Below are positions 9,090 to 17,780 of a DNA stretch of 64,000 bases, piece after piece (the first letter of the stretch is position 1; every line of letters begins with the position of its first letter). The notes beneath the pieces are model-generated. The model was given only the letters and a program-made list of their open reading frames with translations. It was not told the DNA's origin and ran no database searches. Both the position numbers and the translations under genes were made by a program. Location of the stretch: the NCBI RefSeq assembly GCF_041737375.1, contig NZ_JBGSRV010000006.1, forward strand, positions 62,001 through 126,000, written 5' to 3'. The DNA is from Vampirovibrio sp041737375. Its GTDB lineage: Bacteria; Cyanobacteriota; Vampirovibrionia; Vampirovibrionales; Vampirovibrionaceae.

Positions 9090-9123
9090 CCCGTAAGCCC
9101 AGTGTAAAAGCTGGGCTTACGGG
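9090..9123 (+). terminator. perfect stem-loop after paralogue 1
   Basis: CCCGTAAGCCCAG (9090-9102) pairs perfectly with CTGGGCTTACGGG (9111-9123) around the loop TGTAAAAG. There is no T run, so it may be a 3'-end stabiliser or a Rho-linked stop rather than a classical terminator. The hairpin recurs after paralogue 2 with a compensatory base change. Confidence 0.6.
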
Positions 9124-9314
9124 CTAACTCCGGCCTCCGCTTGGGAAAAAGCTTTTTGCTTCTTTTGCTTTAATGATTCTTTTGTCAAAAATTGGTTTGA
9201 CATAGGATGACAACAGTTCAATGGAAATAAACTCACCTTTTACCTCAATCACCTCCATTTTTATCTCACCTTCCCTCATATACCTCATATATCGATCAAT
9301 AAGGAATATTCGTA

Positions 9315-10910
9315 GTGACCACCTCTATTCGTCCTCACACCCATACTCAACAGCCACAATTCGCTGGTAAAAAAAACTTGAAACAAGCCGGTTTTATCGC
9401 CCTGATGCTCGGTTCCGCCGGAGGCGCCGCCGCTTTGCAAAACAACAGCCATGGCCTGGGTTTGAATAACCCGGCCCACTCCAAAAACTTAACCGACGCC
9501 TTTCATTACAACCCCCTCAACAAGCCCCTTTCCCCCCAAAAGCTGGCCCAAATGGAAGCCCTGATTCACGGCAACGAGGACATGGCCTTAACCGAAGGCA
9601 AACCCAGCCGGAAGCTATTACAAACTACCACCAACCCCCTTGATGAATTCCCCCCGCTTTATTTGCAAGATGACGCCGAAGATGTAAAGGCCAGAGAATT
9701 CTTAAAAAAACCGCCTTTCGTTCCTAAAAATATCGATCTTCTGGGCCATTTTTCATACCCAGAAAGCCGCCCCTATTATTCCGCTCCTGTTAAAGCAATG
9801 AGCGAGGCCGAATTGAAAGCCGGTTTAGAAAAAAGCCTGACCCAGCGCTTTGATGGCAATGCCAGCAAAGCCAAAAAAGCCGCTCAATTGTTTGATGACC
9901 CCATTTTAAAAGCCAAAGTTCCTAATCCCCAACTACGGGCAGCCATTGTCAATTTGGTAAAAACAGCTGGCAAAGGCGCCATTGATGTTTATAAAGGTGA
10001 TGTTTTCGAAGGAGTTAAACACGATGATTTTTCGGGTAAACCCTATGAAAATGGAGATGGTGTCAGTATTTTATTACCCGGAAATACCAAGCGTAGCATT
10101 TTAATAGACCAGAAATATCAGTACGAGGACTTCCGAGTACTTTCTGCTCTAATGGTGCATGAGGCGGTTCATCAAGATAACATTAGCACCGATACTGAAG
10201 AATTGATTGCTGACACAATTCAAAACCTGGTATACGGGCAGCAGCTGGCTGAAGATCCCAGTTTGGCGAAAGTTGGCACACAGATGGCCCGCTCCAATAA
10301 TGGAAAACTCATTTCATACATTAACTCCCGCGACAGCCAGGGAACTATGAGAATCTTCAGCGATCAAGGCAAGATTGTAATGCCCAAAAGCACTGATCGT
10401 CCCCAAACAAGCTTTAGCGCCTTTCGGGGAATTGACAGTTTGGAAGACGCTGAATTTACACCGGGAGATGACTATATTAAATCCGCTTTAAAGGCCATTA
10501 CCGGCAAAGATGTGCCAAACCCAAATATTGACGGTGAAACGCTGGACTTGCTGGATAAAAATCAGCACAGCCTAAAGCCTGCCACCATCCTTAAAATCGC
10601 CAAAGCCCTGGATTTGGATGTGGGCGAGGTGGCATCCATCCCATCCCCAGCCGCTGCTCAACCTGCACCCGCACCCAAACAACCCGTGCCAGTGCCATCG
10701 GCTGCTAAAACGCCTGCTAAAGCACCGGCGGACAAACCCGTGGCAAGCGAAGCAGCAGCCCCTGCCAACTCACAAAGTGTGGCATCTTCACCCGCAGCGC
10801 TGGCAGAACCCCCTGCACCCGTGGTAAGCAGCGCCGCCTCTTCCATTAGCCTCCCTAAAAAGGTGCTACTGGCCTTGGGTATTGGCGCTGGCGCGCTGGG
10901 CATGGCCTAG
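9315..10910 (+). CDS. putative zincin-like metallopeptidase with HEAVH motif, paralogue 2
   Basis: 531 residues, GTG start with AAGGA 10 bases upstream. Same layout as its neighbour: QQPQFAGKK near the N-terminus, hydrophobic segment 24-42, H282-E283-A-V-H286, E295/E296 in EELIAD, helix-turn-helix-like stretch 421-436, Pro/Ala tail 440-510 and the same hydrophobic last 18 residues. Around the zinc motif the copies differ at many positions (DANFKGEDF against DQKYQYEDF; SRLNNARLF against ARSNNGKLI) while HEAVHQD and TEELIAD do not change, as expected for an active site under selection. Probably an exported or surface protein; substrate unknown. Confidence 0.72.
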   Translation: MTTSIRPHTHTQQPQFAGKKNLKQAGFIALMLGSAGGAAALQNNSHGLGLNNPAHSKNLTDAFHYNPLNKPLSPQKLAQMEALIHGNEDMALTEGKPSRKLLQTTTNPLDEFPPLYLQDDAEDVKAREFLKKPPFVPKNIDLLGHFSYPESRPYYSAPVKAMSEAELKAGLEKSLTQRFDGNASKAKKAAQLFDDPILKAKVPNPQLRAAIVNLVKTAGKGAIDVYKGDVFEGVKHDDFSGKPYENGDGVSILLPGNTKRSILIDQKYQYEDFRVLSALMVHEAVHQDNISTDTEELIADTIQNLVYGQQLAEDPSLAKVGTQMARSNNGKLISYINSRDSQGTMRIFSDQGKIVMPKSTDRPQTSFSAFRGIDSLEDAEFTPGDDYIKSALKAITGKDVPNPNIDGETLDLLDKNQHSLKPATILKIAKALDLDVGEVASIPSPAAAQPAPAPKQPVPVPSAAKTPAKAPADKPVASEAAAPANSQSVASSPAALAEPPAPVVSSAASSISLPKKVLLALGIGAGALGMA

Positions 10911-10932
10911 CCCTTCTCCCATTTAATCCCTC

Positions 10933-10960
10933 GTGAGCCCAGTGTAAAAGCTGGGCTCAC
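10933..10960 (+). terminator. stem-loop after paralogue 2
   Basis: GTGAGCCCAG (10933-10942) and CTGGGCTCAC (10951-10960) enclose the same TGTAAAAG loop as the hairpin at 9090. One stem pair has changed from A-T to G-C on both arms, so pairing is kept. The 248 bases after it, up to nhaA, show no gene. Confidence 0.6.
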
Positions 10961-11208
10961 TGCCTAGCCCAGTCAAAAGCGTGCCTATCCGCCCTAACAT
11001 GAACGCCAAGCGGGAAAAAGAAGGCCCTCATTCAATCAGTCCATTCCGTATGTAAACTGCTTTTACAACAAAAGACCTCAGTCCTTGACGGCATTTTAAA
11101 AAATCAATAAGATAATAAGAACAACCGATTTTTGTACGGTCGATCCATTCTTCAATTTGCAATAAAATCCACTCGGTAAATTACACATATTTCAGAAGCA
11201 AACCCGTG

Positions 11209-12567
11209 TTAGTGGGGTTGCTGATCGGTTAAATGGTTGGGCTGCACACGCAATAGCGTCCACAAAACGGCCATGCCCAGCAAGGCGGATAACAACGAAG
11301 CCAGCAGCACGCCCATTTTGGCATCGGTAATATAGCTTGCGGATTGAAACGCCAGCACCGAAATAAACAGCGACATGGTAAAGCCAATGCCGCCCAAAAT
11401 GCCAGCCCCGGCAATCAAAGGCCACCGAACACCCTGAGGCAGCTCCGCCAACCCCAAGCGAACCGCCAACCATGAAAGCGCCAGAATGCCCAAAGGCTTG
11501 CCCAGCATTAGCCCTGCCAAAATGCCGATGCCAATGGGATGCGCCAAAACGGCAAGTGGCCCATCCGCTGGCAAAGATACACCCGCATTGGCCAACGCAA
11601 ACAGGGGCAAAATGCCATAACTGACCCAAGGGTGGAGAATATGCTCCAACTTTTGCAAGGGAGACTGGACTTCCTCGCATAACAGTTCCAGTTCCTGCAC
11701 ACTGGCCTGATGCTCCTGGTTGGTCAGCATCATTCCAGAAACCTGAGCGCCATCTGCGGCGTTAAAGCGTTGCAAACAGCTTTGCCCCTTTTGATAAAAA
11801 TCGTGCGGGTTAATTCGGGAACTGGCAGGGATGGTAAAGGCCAACAACACCCCGGCAATGGTGGTATGCAGGCCCGATTGAAGAATGGTTACCCAAAGCA
11901 GGACCCCCAAAAAGGCATAGGGCAACGGCGTATCTACCCGCAAACGGTTCAGGGCGAATAACACCAGCAACACCCCCAACGCCGATCCCAAATATTCCAG
12001 ATGCAGCCCTTGAGAGTAAAACACCGCAATCAGCACAATGGCCCCCAAATCGTCGATAATGGCCAAAGCGGTCAAAAATACTTTCAGCCCCACCGGCACC
12101 CGATCCCCCAAAATGGCCAAAACGCCCAGCGCAAAGGCGATATCCGTTACCGTAGGAATACCCCAGCCCGACATATAGGCAGGATTTTGCAGGCCGGTAA
12201 TCAGCACATACAACAGGGCCGGAAACAGCATACCCCCCAAAGCGGCCATAAAAGGCAGCGCCGCCTTGCGAGGGGAAGACAGCTCACCCACCCACAGCTC
12301 CCGCTTGATTTCCAGCCCCACCACAAAGAAAAAGATGGCCATCAGACCGTCATTAATCCAAAAGTGCAAAGGCCGCACAAATTCAAACTGATTCAACCTT
12401 AAGCCGAATGGCAAGTGCCACAGCCACTCATATGCTTCTCGCCAGGGGGAATTGGCCCAAAACAAGGCCACAACGGTTGCCAACAACAATAAAATCCCAC
12501 CCGAGGTTTGCAATTGAAAAAATTTATGAAACGGTTTGAAAAGTATCTGCTTAAATCGTCCTGCCAT
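11209..12567 (-). CDS. nhaA: Na+/H+ antiporter NhaA
   Basis: 452 residues, about 60 longer than the E. coli protein. Exports sodium in exchange for protons across the inner membrane. Family motifs are clear: FFFVVGLEIKREL, TVTDIAFALGVLA with D142, and AIIDDLGAIVLIA with the ion-binding pair D172-D173. The extra length is mainly a hydrophilic insertion at about 245-305 (GQSCLQRFNAADGAQ, VQELELLCEEVQS) between the two halves of the transporter, as seen in many non-enteric NhaA proteins. It has no obvious operon partner; a small palindrome lies 54-68 bases upstream of its start. Confidence 0.95.
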   Translation of the reverse strand: MAGRFKQILFKPFHKFFQLQTSGGILLLLATVVALFWANSPWREAYEWLWHLPFGLRLNQFEFVRPLHFWINDGLMAIFFFVVGLEIKRELWVGELSSPRKAALPFMAALGGMLFPALLYVLITGLQNPAYMSGWGIPTVTDIAFALGVLAILGDRVPVGLKVFLTALAIIDDLGAIVLIAVFYSQGLHLEYLGSALGVLLVLFALNRLRVDTPLPYAFLGVLLWVTILQSGLHTTIAGVLLAFTIPASSRINPHDFYQKGQSCLQRFNAADGAQVSGMMLTNQEHQASVQELELLCEEVQSPLQKLEHILHPWVSYGILPLFALANAGVSLPADGPLAVLAHPIGIGILAGLMLGKPLGILALSWLAVRLGLAELPQGVRWPLIAGAGILGGIGFTMSLFISVLAFQSASYITDAKMGVLLASLLSALLGMAVLWTLLRVQPNHLTDQQPH

Positions 12568-12620
12568 CGCCCGTTCGTTTCCTGCCTGCCAAACGCTTAA
12601 GTATTTATTGTAACTGTTTC

Positions 12621-12635
12621 AAGCAGTATCTGCTT
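12621..12635. promoter_or_regulatory. 15-bp palindrome upstream of nhaA
   Basis: AAGCAG-TAT-CTGCTT is a perfect 6-3-6 palindrome in the nhaA upstream region. It could be an operator; nothing else supports this. Confidence 0.25.
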
Positions 12636-12697
12636 TCAGCCCAGCATTTGCCCAAACAACCCCTCTTTTTTCAGAACTGCCGACCGCAACGAGCCAC

Positions 12698-13693
12698 TTA
12701 CCCCTGAAAAGCGGCCCTGTTCAAGCGATCAGAAACCGCAGACCAGCCTTCTTCCATTGGAACCTGCTCTACCCAAATACAAGAAAGCTTTAAAGCATCC
12801 AGCTCCCGGAGTTTGGCATACAATTGCCTTGCGTAAGCCTGAGGCGATGCTGGCATGGTAGCCCAGGCGGCGGCATGGTCATCAATGGCAGCAGAAAAAG
12901 ACAGCACCCCAATCTGTTGATCGGGCTGCAAACGGCTTAATGCCTCATTCAGCGCATTTTTACTGACTAGTTTTAAGGGCGTTCGGGGTGCGTAATGGCT
13001 GGCCAAGGTTCCGGGGGCCCGAGTGACGGAAGCGGCATTGCCGGTTTCGGGCCTGAACTCGGACTGCAAGGCGGCCTGAATTTGCTCCGGGGTAATCATA
13101 CCGGGCCGGAGGATGATGGGCTGTCCATCCTGAAAAGCCACAATGGTGGATTCTACACCCACCTGACAGACGCCCCCGTCCACAATGGCATCCACATCCT
13201 GACCCAAGTCATCCCAAACGTGGGCGGCGCTAGTGGGGCTTAAGCGGCCAAACCGATTGGCGGATGGGGCTGCTATGCCGCCGCCAAAAGCCTGCAGCAA
13301 AGCCAGTGCCACCGGATGATCCGGCACCCGAAGCCCGACCGTATCCTGACCACCGGTAACCGCGTCTGGCACCCGGCTGGATCGTTTTAAAATCAAGGTT
13401 AAAGGTCCCGGCCAAAAGGCGGCAGCCAAGCGATAGGCCATTTCTGGAATCTCAACAGCCCAATCGCCCAGTTGATCCGCATGGCCTAAATGCACAATTA
13501 CCGGGTGGCGGGTTGGCCTGCCTTTAACCGCGTACAACTTGGCCAAAGCATCCGCATTTTCAGCATGAGCGCCCAGCCCGTAAACCGTTTCGGTGGGAAA
13601 GGCCACCAGCCCACCCGCCTTGAGGATATCAACGGCCTGCTGAAGGTCGGCGGTTGTTAAAAAGGGAGCCTGCGGTTGAAAGGAAGAGGACAT
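12698..13693 (-). CDS. sua5: threonylcarbamoyl-AMP synthase (Sua5/YrdC/YciO family)
   Basis: 331 residues from the ATG at 13693; a TTG two codons earlier is less likely. Makes threonylcarbamoyl-AMP from Thr, bicarbonate and ATP for the t6A37 modification of ANN-decoding tRNAs. The YrdC domain fills residues 10-205 (FPTETVYGLGAHA, KGRPTRHPVIVHL, GPLTLILKR, GLRVPDH, APSANRFG, STIVAF). The C-terminal Sua5 domain (about 235-331, ASHYAPRTPLKL and GVLSF) makes it the two-domain Sua5 type rather than short TsaC. The TsaB, TsaD and TsaE partners are not in this window. Confidence 0.93.
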   Translation of the reverse strand: MSSSFQPQAPFLTTADLQQAVDILKAGGLVAFPTETVYGLGAHAENADALAKLYAVKGRPTRHPVIVHLGHADQLGDWAVEIPEMAYRLAAAFWPGPLTLILKRSSRVPDAVTGGQDTVGLRVPDHPVALALLQAFGGGIAAPSANRFGRLSPTSAAHVWDDLGQDVDAIVDGGVCQVGVESTIVAFQDGQPIILRPGMITPEQIQAALQSEFRPETGNAASVTRAPGTLASHYAPRTPLKLVSKNALNEALSRLQPDQQIGVLSFSAAIDDHAAAWATMPASPQAYARQLYAKLRELDALKLSCIWVEQVPMEEGWSAVSDRLNRAAFQG

Positions 13694-13716
13694 GGCCAAA
13701 AATCCAACAAACTAAC

Positions 13717-13731
13717 TTGTAATGATAATGA
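13717..13731. promoter_or_regulatory. possible Fur/PerR-type box between sua5 and bcp
   Basis: TTGTAATGATAATGA matches 11 of the 14 defined positions of the PerR-type consensus TTATAAT-N-ATTATAA and contains a perfect TGATAAT half-site of the Fur box. It lies 24 bases upstream of the sua5 start and about 195 bases upstream of the peroxiredoxin gene. AT-rich context makes chance matches possible. Confidence 0.25.
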
Positions 13732-13925
13732 TATAGATGAGCCTGAACAGGATTTTGAAAGAATCAAACTCAGGACATTCCATGAATCGAATGCCACTGG
13801 TTCATGCTAACAAAAACTAAACCAGACGGCAGGTTGATCACCCGCTTAAAAATCAGGGATGATAGCGGAACATTTATAAAGCCATTGCTGAAACGCATGT
13901 TACCAAGTGGTACACTGGAGGGACG

Positions 13926-14417
13926 ATGCTTCATTTTTTAGACACACCACCCACCCTACAAACCGGCGACACCGCCCCTGATTTCCAATTATCAGACAGT
14001 CAGGGTCAAACGTTCCAGCTGTATGAGCTGCTGAAAACCCATTGGGTGGTGCTGTTTTTCTACCCCAAAGACAACACCCCCGGCTGCACCGCCCAGGTAT
14101 GCTCCTTTCGCAATGCCTACGATGATTTTAAGGACTTGGGGGCCTTGGTGCTAGGGGTGAGCGGGGATGCCAGCGAATCGCACCAGAATTTTAGCGACAG
14201 TCAAAAATTGCCTTACCCATTACTCAGTGACCCCGGCGGCGCAGTGGCCAAGGCTTTTGGCGTTAAAAAATCGCTGGGCTTGCTACCCGGAAGGGTTACC
14301 TTTGTGATCGCCCCGGATCGTAGCATCCGGCTGGCCTATTCGTCTCAGCTCAAGCCGGAAACTCATCAGCAAAAAGCGCTGGAAGTGCTAAAAACACAGG
14401 CTCAGCCGTTGTTGTAA
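13926..14417 (+). CDS. bcp: thiol peroxidase, Bcp/PrxQ-type peroxiredoxin
   Basis: 163 residues. Reduces hydrogen peroxide and organic hydroperoxides using thioredoxin electrons. Peroxidatic C54 sits in TPGCTAQVCSFR and the resolving C59 five residues on, the two-Cys Bcp arrangement. FFYPKDNTPGC and the later PGRVTFVIAPD are family signatures. A strong ribosome site (GGAGGGACG) precedes the ATG, and a short palindrome (TACCAAGTGGTA, 13901-13912) lies in the leader. The next gene starts 33 bases downstream, so bcp may be co-transcribed with the ABC operon. Confidence 0.93.
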   Translation: MLHFLDTPPTLQTGDTAPDFQLSDSQGQTFQLYELLKTHWVVLFFYPKDNTPGCTAQVCSFRNAYDDFKDLGALVLGVSGDASESHQNFSDSQKLPYPLLSDPGGAVAKAFGVKKSLGLLPGRVTFVIAPDRSIRLAYSSQLKPETHQQKALEVLKTQAQPLL

Positions 14418-14450
14418 CTGTTCATAAAAGCCAGAAGGCCAAACCGCATC

Positions 14451-15137
14451 ATGTCAGCTTCATCTCAACCTGTCATCGAAATTCAAAACCTGCATAAACA
14501 ATACGGCGAGCATCAGGTCAACGCGCTGAAAGGCATCAATCTTTCCATTCAGCCCGGTGAGTTTGTGGCCCTGATGGGTCCCAGTGGGTGCGGCAAAAGC
14601 ACCCTGCTCAATATTTTGGGCACCATCGATCAACCCTCACAAGGCCAAGTACTATTCCACGGAGCGCCCATTGTGGGCAAAAGCGAAAAAGAGCTGACGG
14701 ATTTTAGACGCAGAGAACTAGGCTTTATTTTCCAGTTTTTCAATTTGCTCTCCACCTTAACAGTGCAAGAAAATGTATCGTTGCCGCTGGATTTGGATGA
14801 CCGTTTACCGGAAGCGGAACGGCAAAAAAAAGTAAGCGCCATTCTGGACAAAGTGGGCATGAGCCATAGAGCCGACTTTTTCCCCTCCCAGCTATCGGGC
14901 GGAGAAATGCAGCGGGTGGCCATTGCAAGAGCCTTGGTACATCAACCCAAAGTCATTTTGGCCGATGAACCCACCGGCAATCTGGATACTGAAAATGGTG
15001 GCGCCATTTTGGAATTACTGAAAGGACTGGCTGGCGAAGGCGGGCCGATTATTTTGATGGCCACCCACAGCGAAGAAGCCGCCGCCTGCGCTCACCGGAT
15101 TGTTCGGATGCGGGACGGGCAAATTCGCCATGAATAA
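14451..15137 (+). CDS. ABC transporter ATP-binding protein (LolD/MacB/AttE type)
   Basis: 228 residues. Cytoplasmic ATPase that powers the double-FtsX permease encoded next. Walker A GPSGCGKST (43-51), Q-loop FIFQFFNLL, signature LSGGEMQRVAIARAL, Walker B VILADEPTGNLD and H-loop MATHSEEAA are all intact. The sequence is of the LolD/MacB subfamily, which works on lipids or lipoproteins by mechanotransmission rather than classical import. Its last 8 bases overlap the permease start, showing tight translational coupling. With the downstream AttH gene the set matches the AttEFGH layout. Confidence 0.93.
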   Translation: MSASSQPVIEIQNLHKQYGEHQVNALKGINLSIQPGEFVALMGPSGCGKSTLLNILGTIDQPSQGQVLFHGAPIVGKSEKELTDFRRRELGFIFQFFNLLSTLTVQENVSLPLDLDDRLPEAERQKKVSAILDKVGMSHRADFFPSQLSGGEMQRVAIARALVHQPKVILADEPTGNLDTENGGAILELLKGLAGEGGPIILMATHSEEAAACAHRIVRMRDGQIRHE

Positions 15138-17775
15138 CTATCTCAAATGGATTCCCCGGCTTATTCTGCGCTCATTAAGCCAAAATAAGCTGAGAACCCT
15201 GCTCACCGTTTTGGGCATTGCGTTGGGCGTGGGCATTTTGTTAGCCATTAATCTGGCCAATGAGATGGCCTTGGGCAATTTCAAGGACAGCATCAACCGG
15301 GTTAGCGGCAAAAGCACCCTCACCATCTATCCCACCCAAAGCGATGTGCTGGATGAACAGCTACTGACCCAGCTTCAGTGGATTTGGATGATTCCGGGCC
15401 AAGAGCCCAGCCGGTTTTCGGCAGGAATTGAACAAACCGCTTTATGGGCCAATTCAGGAGCGGCAAATAGCCTGACAGAATCGCCAAAAGAGTCGCCGGA
15501 TCAATCGCCAGAAGAATCACCGGAAGTGGTTCGCATGCTGGGGGTGGACATGCTCTCCAACCTTCAGAGCGATTCGGCAGACAATAGCCAACTCCTCAGC
15601 AGCTCCGCCAACCCCTTTGATATTTTGAAGCCCTATCACGCCTATGTGGGCGAAAATCTGGCCAAAAAACACGCCCTAAAGCCCGGTGATACTTTTAATT
15701 TGTACCTGAACGACGGGACTTCCCGCTTTACGGTAGCCGGTATCCTGTCCCGTGGGGAGTTGGGAGATGCCTACGGCGGGCAAATTGCGGTGATGGATTT
15801 ATCAACCGCACAGCAAGCCTTCGGACTGCGCGGGCAAATCAGCAAAATTGATGTATTCGTACCCGATGCCGCCGTTTCCGTGGTTCAAGAAAAACTGAAA
15901 CACCAGTTGCCACCTGGTGTGGAAGCCCACCGACCCACCCAAAAAGGGGAACAGGTGGAAAAAATGGTGAAATCGTACCAGTACAACCTGACCACCCTGA
16001 GTTTTATCGCCCTGCTGGTGGGGGTTTTCCTCATTTACAACACCATGTCCATCACCATTATTCGGCGCAGGCCCGAAATAGGCACCTTGCGGGCCATTGG
16101 TTTTTCCAAGCGACAAATTTTCGGATTGTTTATTATCGAAGCCCTGATTATCGGGCTGATTGGCACCATCATTGGCTTGGGCTTCGGCATCTTTTTGTCC
16201 CAGTTTGCCATTAAGGCGGTGGCCACAACGGTGGCGGCCCTATATACCGGACAAGTGCTGGATTCTTTCTCTATCAACCCCTGGCTGGTGGCCCAAGCCT
16301 TTTGCTTTGGGCTTTTTATGACCTTTGTAGGCGCTTTGGCCCCGGTGCTGGAAGCCACCGCCGTCTCTCCCGCCGAGGCCAGCAAGCGGGCCTCCTATGA
16401 ATCTAAAATTTTTCAGGCCTCCGGCAAACTGAGCCTGATAGGCCTGTTGTTTGCGGCAGGCGCTTTGGGGGCCGCTTTTCAGCCCCCCGTTGCCGGATTG
16501 CCCATTTTTGGGTTTATATCGGCATTATGCGCTATTTTAGCCGCCGCCTTATGGATGCCGTTAATCCTGAAAATAGCCCTGGGCCGATTACTGCCCCTGT
16601 TGCAACAATGCTTTGGCATTGAGGCCCGACTGGCCGGATTGATTTTGCGGGGGGCTTTGGGACGCACCGCTGTTTCTGTGGCCAGCCTGATGATTGGCAT
16701 TGCCATGATGGTCAGTTTGGCGGTGATGATCAGCAGCTTTCGGCAAACAGTGATTACCTGGGTAGAACAAACCCTGAAAGCCGATTTGTGGATTGAACCG
16801 GTATCCAAGTTTGACGGCAAGCAAACTGGCCGCATTCAATTGCAAGCCATCCAAACCATTCGCCAGCTTCCGGGCGTGGCGGCAGTGGATGATTTTTATG
16901 AATTCCCGATTCAGTACAAAGGCAATCCCACCAACTTGGGCATTGGTCAATTTCAGGTACTGGCCAAATACGGTAACCTGCTTTTTATTGATGATGAAAA
17001 ACCGGAAGCCGTTTTAAAGCGAGTGATGACCAGCCCTTCTGTCATTGTAACTGAGGCCTTTTCTACCCGTCATGGGGTGAAAAAGGGCGAAACAATTACC
17101 TTAGCCACTCCTACCGGCTTGCAACCCTTCCGGGTACAAGGGGTTTACTATGATTATTCCAGCGATTTAGGCTACATCATCATGCCCCGGCTTTGGTACA
17201 AACAATTTTATAAAGATGATCGCATCAGCAATCTGGCTGTGTACCTGAAGCAGGGGGTCAGCGCTGAACAGGTTCGGGAAGCCATTCAAACCCGGCTGAA
17301 GGGGCAAAGCAGGCTGGATATTCGCAGCAATCAGGAACTGCGGGACAATGTGCTTCGCATCTTCGATCGCACCTTTTCCATTACCTACGCCTTGCATGTG
17401 ATTGCCATTGCGGTGGCCCTGCTGGCGGTAATGAACGCCCTCTTCGCGCTGGTTTTAGAGGCCCGTCGGGAATTTGGACTTTTAAAATATCTAGGGGCCA
17501 CCGACCGCCAGATTGGCAAAATTGTACTGGTTAAGGCAGGGCTGTTAGGGGTGTTTGGCACCCTCAGCGGCATGGCAGTGGGCTTTGCCTTATCCTTCCT
17601 GCTGGTTTATGTCATTAACAAACAATCGTTTGGCTGGACCATTCGCTTTGAACTGCCCTGGGTGTTTCTGTTGCAATCCTTCGCCCTGGTGATGTTCACC
17701 TCCATTGTGTCCGGCATTATCCCTGCCCGATTGGCCGCTAAAACCCCCGCCCCGCAAGTGATTAAAACGGAGTAA
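15130..17775 (+). CDS. ABC transporter permease with two fused FtsX-like domains (AttF-AttG fusion type)
   Basis: 881 residues from the ATG at 15130, whose start overlaps the ATPase gene end. One N-terminal helix (about 15-40) leads to a large periplasmic MacB-like domain (to about 285). Three helices carry the first FtsX unit (FIALLVGVFLIYNTMSITIIRRRPEIGTLRAIG is its hallmark, about 290-410). Further helices at about 430-550 precede a second periplasmic domain (560-760) and a second FtsX unit ending at EFGLLKYLGATDRQIGKI and the last helices. In Agrobacterium-type systems the halves are separate AttF and AttG; E. coli YbbP is fused in the same way. Probably exports or relocates lipids or envelope molecules. 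Confidence 0.88.
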   Translation: MNNYLKWIPRLILRSLSQNKLRTLLTVLGIALGVGILLAINLANEMALGNFKDSINRVSGKSTLTIYPTQSDVLDEQLLTQLQWIWMIPGQEPSRFSAGIEQTALWANSGAANSLTESPKESPDQSPEESPEVVRMLGVDMLSNLQSDSADNSQLLSSSANPFDILKPYHAYVGENLAKKHALKPGDTFNLYLNDGTSRFTVAGILSRGELGDAYGGQIAVMDLSTAQQAFGLRGQISKIDVFVPDAAVSVVQEKLKHQLPPGVEAHRPTQKGEQVEKMVKSYQYNLTTLSFIALLVGVFLIYNTMSITIIRRRPEIGTLRAIGFSKRQIFGLFIIEALIIGLIGTIIGLGFGIFLSQFAIKAVATTVAALYTGQVLDSFSINPWLVAQAFCFGLFMTFVGALAPVLEATAVSPAEASKRASYESKIFQASGKLSLIGLLFAAGALGAAFQPPVAGLPIFGFISALCAILAAALWMPLILKIALGRLLPLLQQCFGIEARLAGLILRGALGRTAVSVASLMIGIAMMVSLAVMISSFRQTVITWVEQTLKADLWIEPVSKFDGKQTGRIQLQAIQTIRQLPGVAAVDDFYEFPIQYKGNPTNLGIGQFQVLAKYGNLLFIDDEKPEAVLKRVMTSPSVIVTEAFSTRHGVKKGETITLATPTGLQPFRVQGVYYDYSSDLGYIIMPRLWYKQFYKDDRISNLAVYLKQGVSAEQVREAIQTRLKGQSRLDIRSNQELRDNVLRIFDRTFSITYALHVIAIAVALLAVMNALFALVLEARREFGLLKYLGATDRQIGKIVLVKAGLLGVFGTLSGMAVGFALSFLLVYVINKQSFGWTIRFELPWVFLLQSFALVMFTSIVSGIIPARLAAKTPAPQVIKTE

Positions 17776-17780
17776 CGTCC

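Larger units (their letters stand above)
7369..10960 (+). repeat. tandem duplication of a 1.75-kb unit (promoter region, gene, hairpin)
   Basis: Unit 1 spans about 7369-9123 and unit 2 about 9197-10960. Both begin with GTTTGACATAGGAT, share CATATATCGATCAAT then AAGGAATATTCGTA just before a GTG start, encode proteins of exactly 531 residues, and end with the same stem-loop. Identity is highest in the first 340 codons and lowest between codons 300 and 400 and in the Pro/Ala tail. The TTGACA in the shared upstream block may be a -35 element, though no convincing -10 is spaced correctly. Confidence 0.9.
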
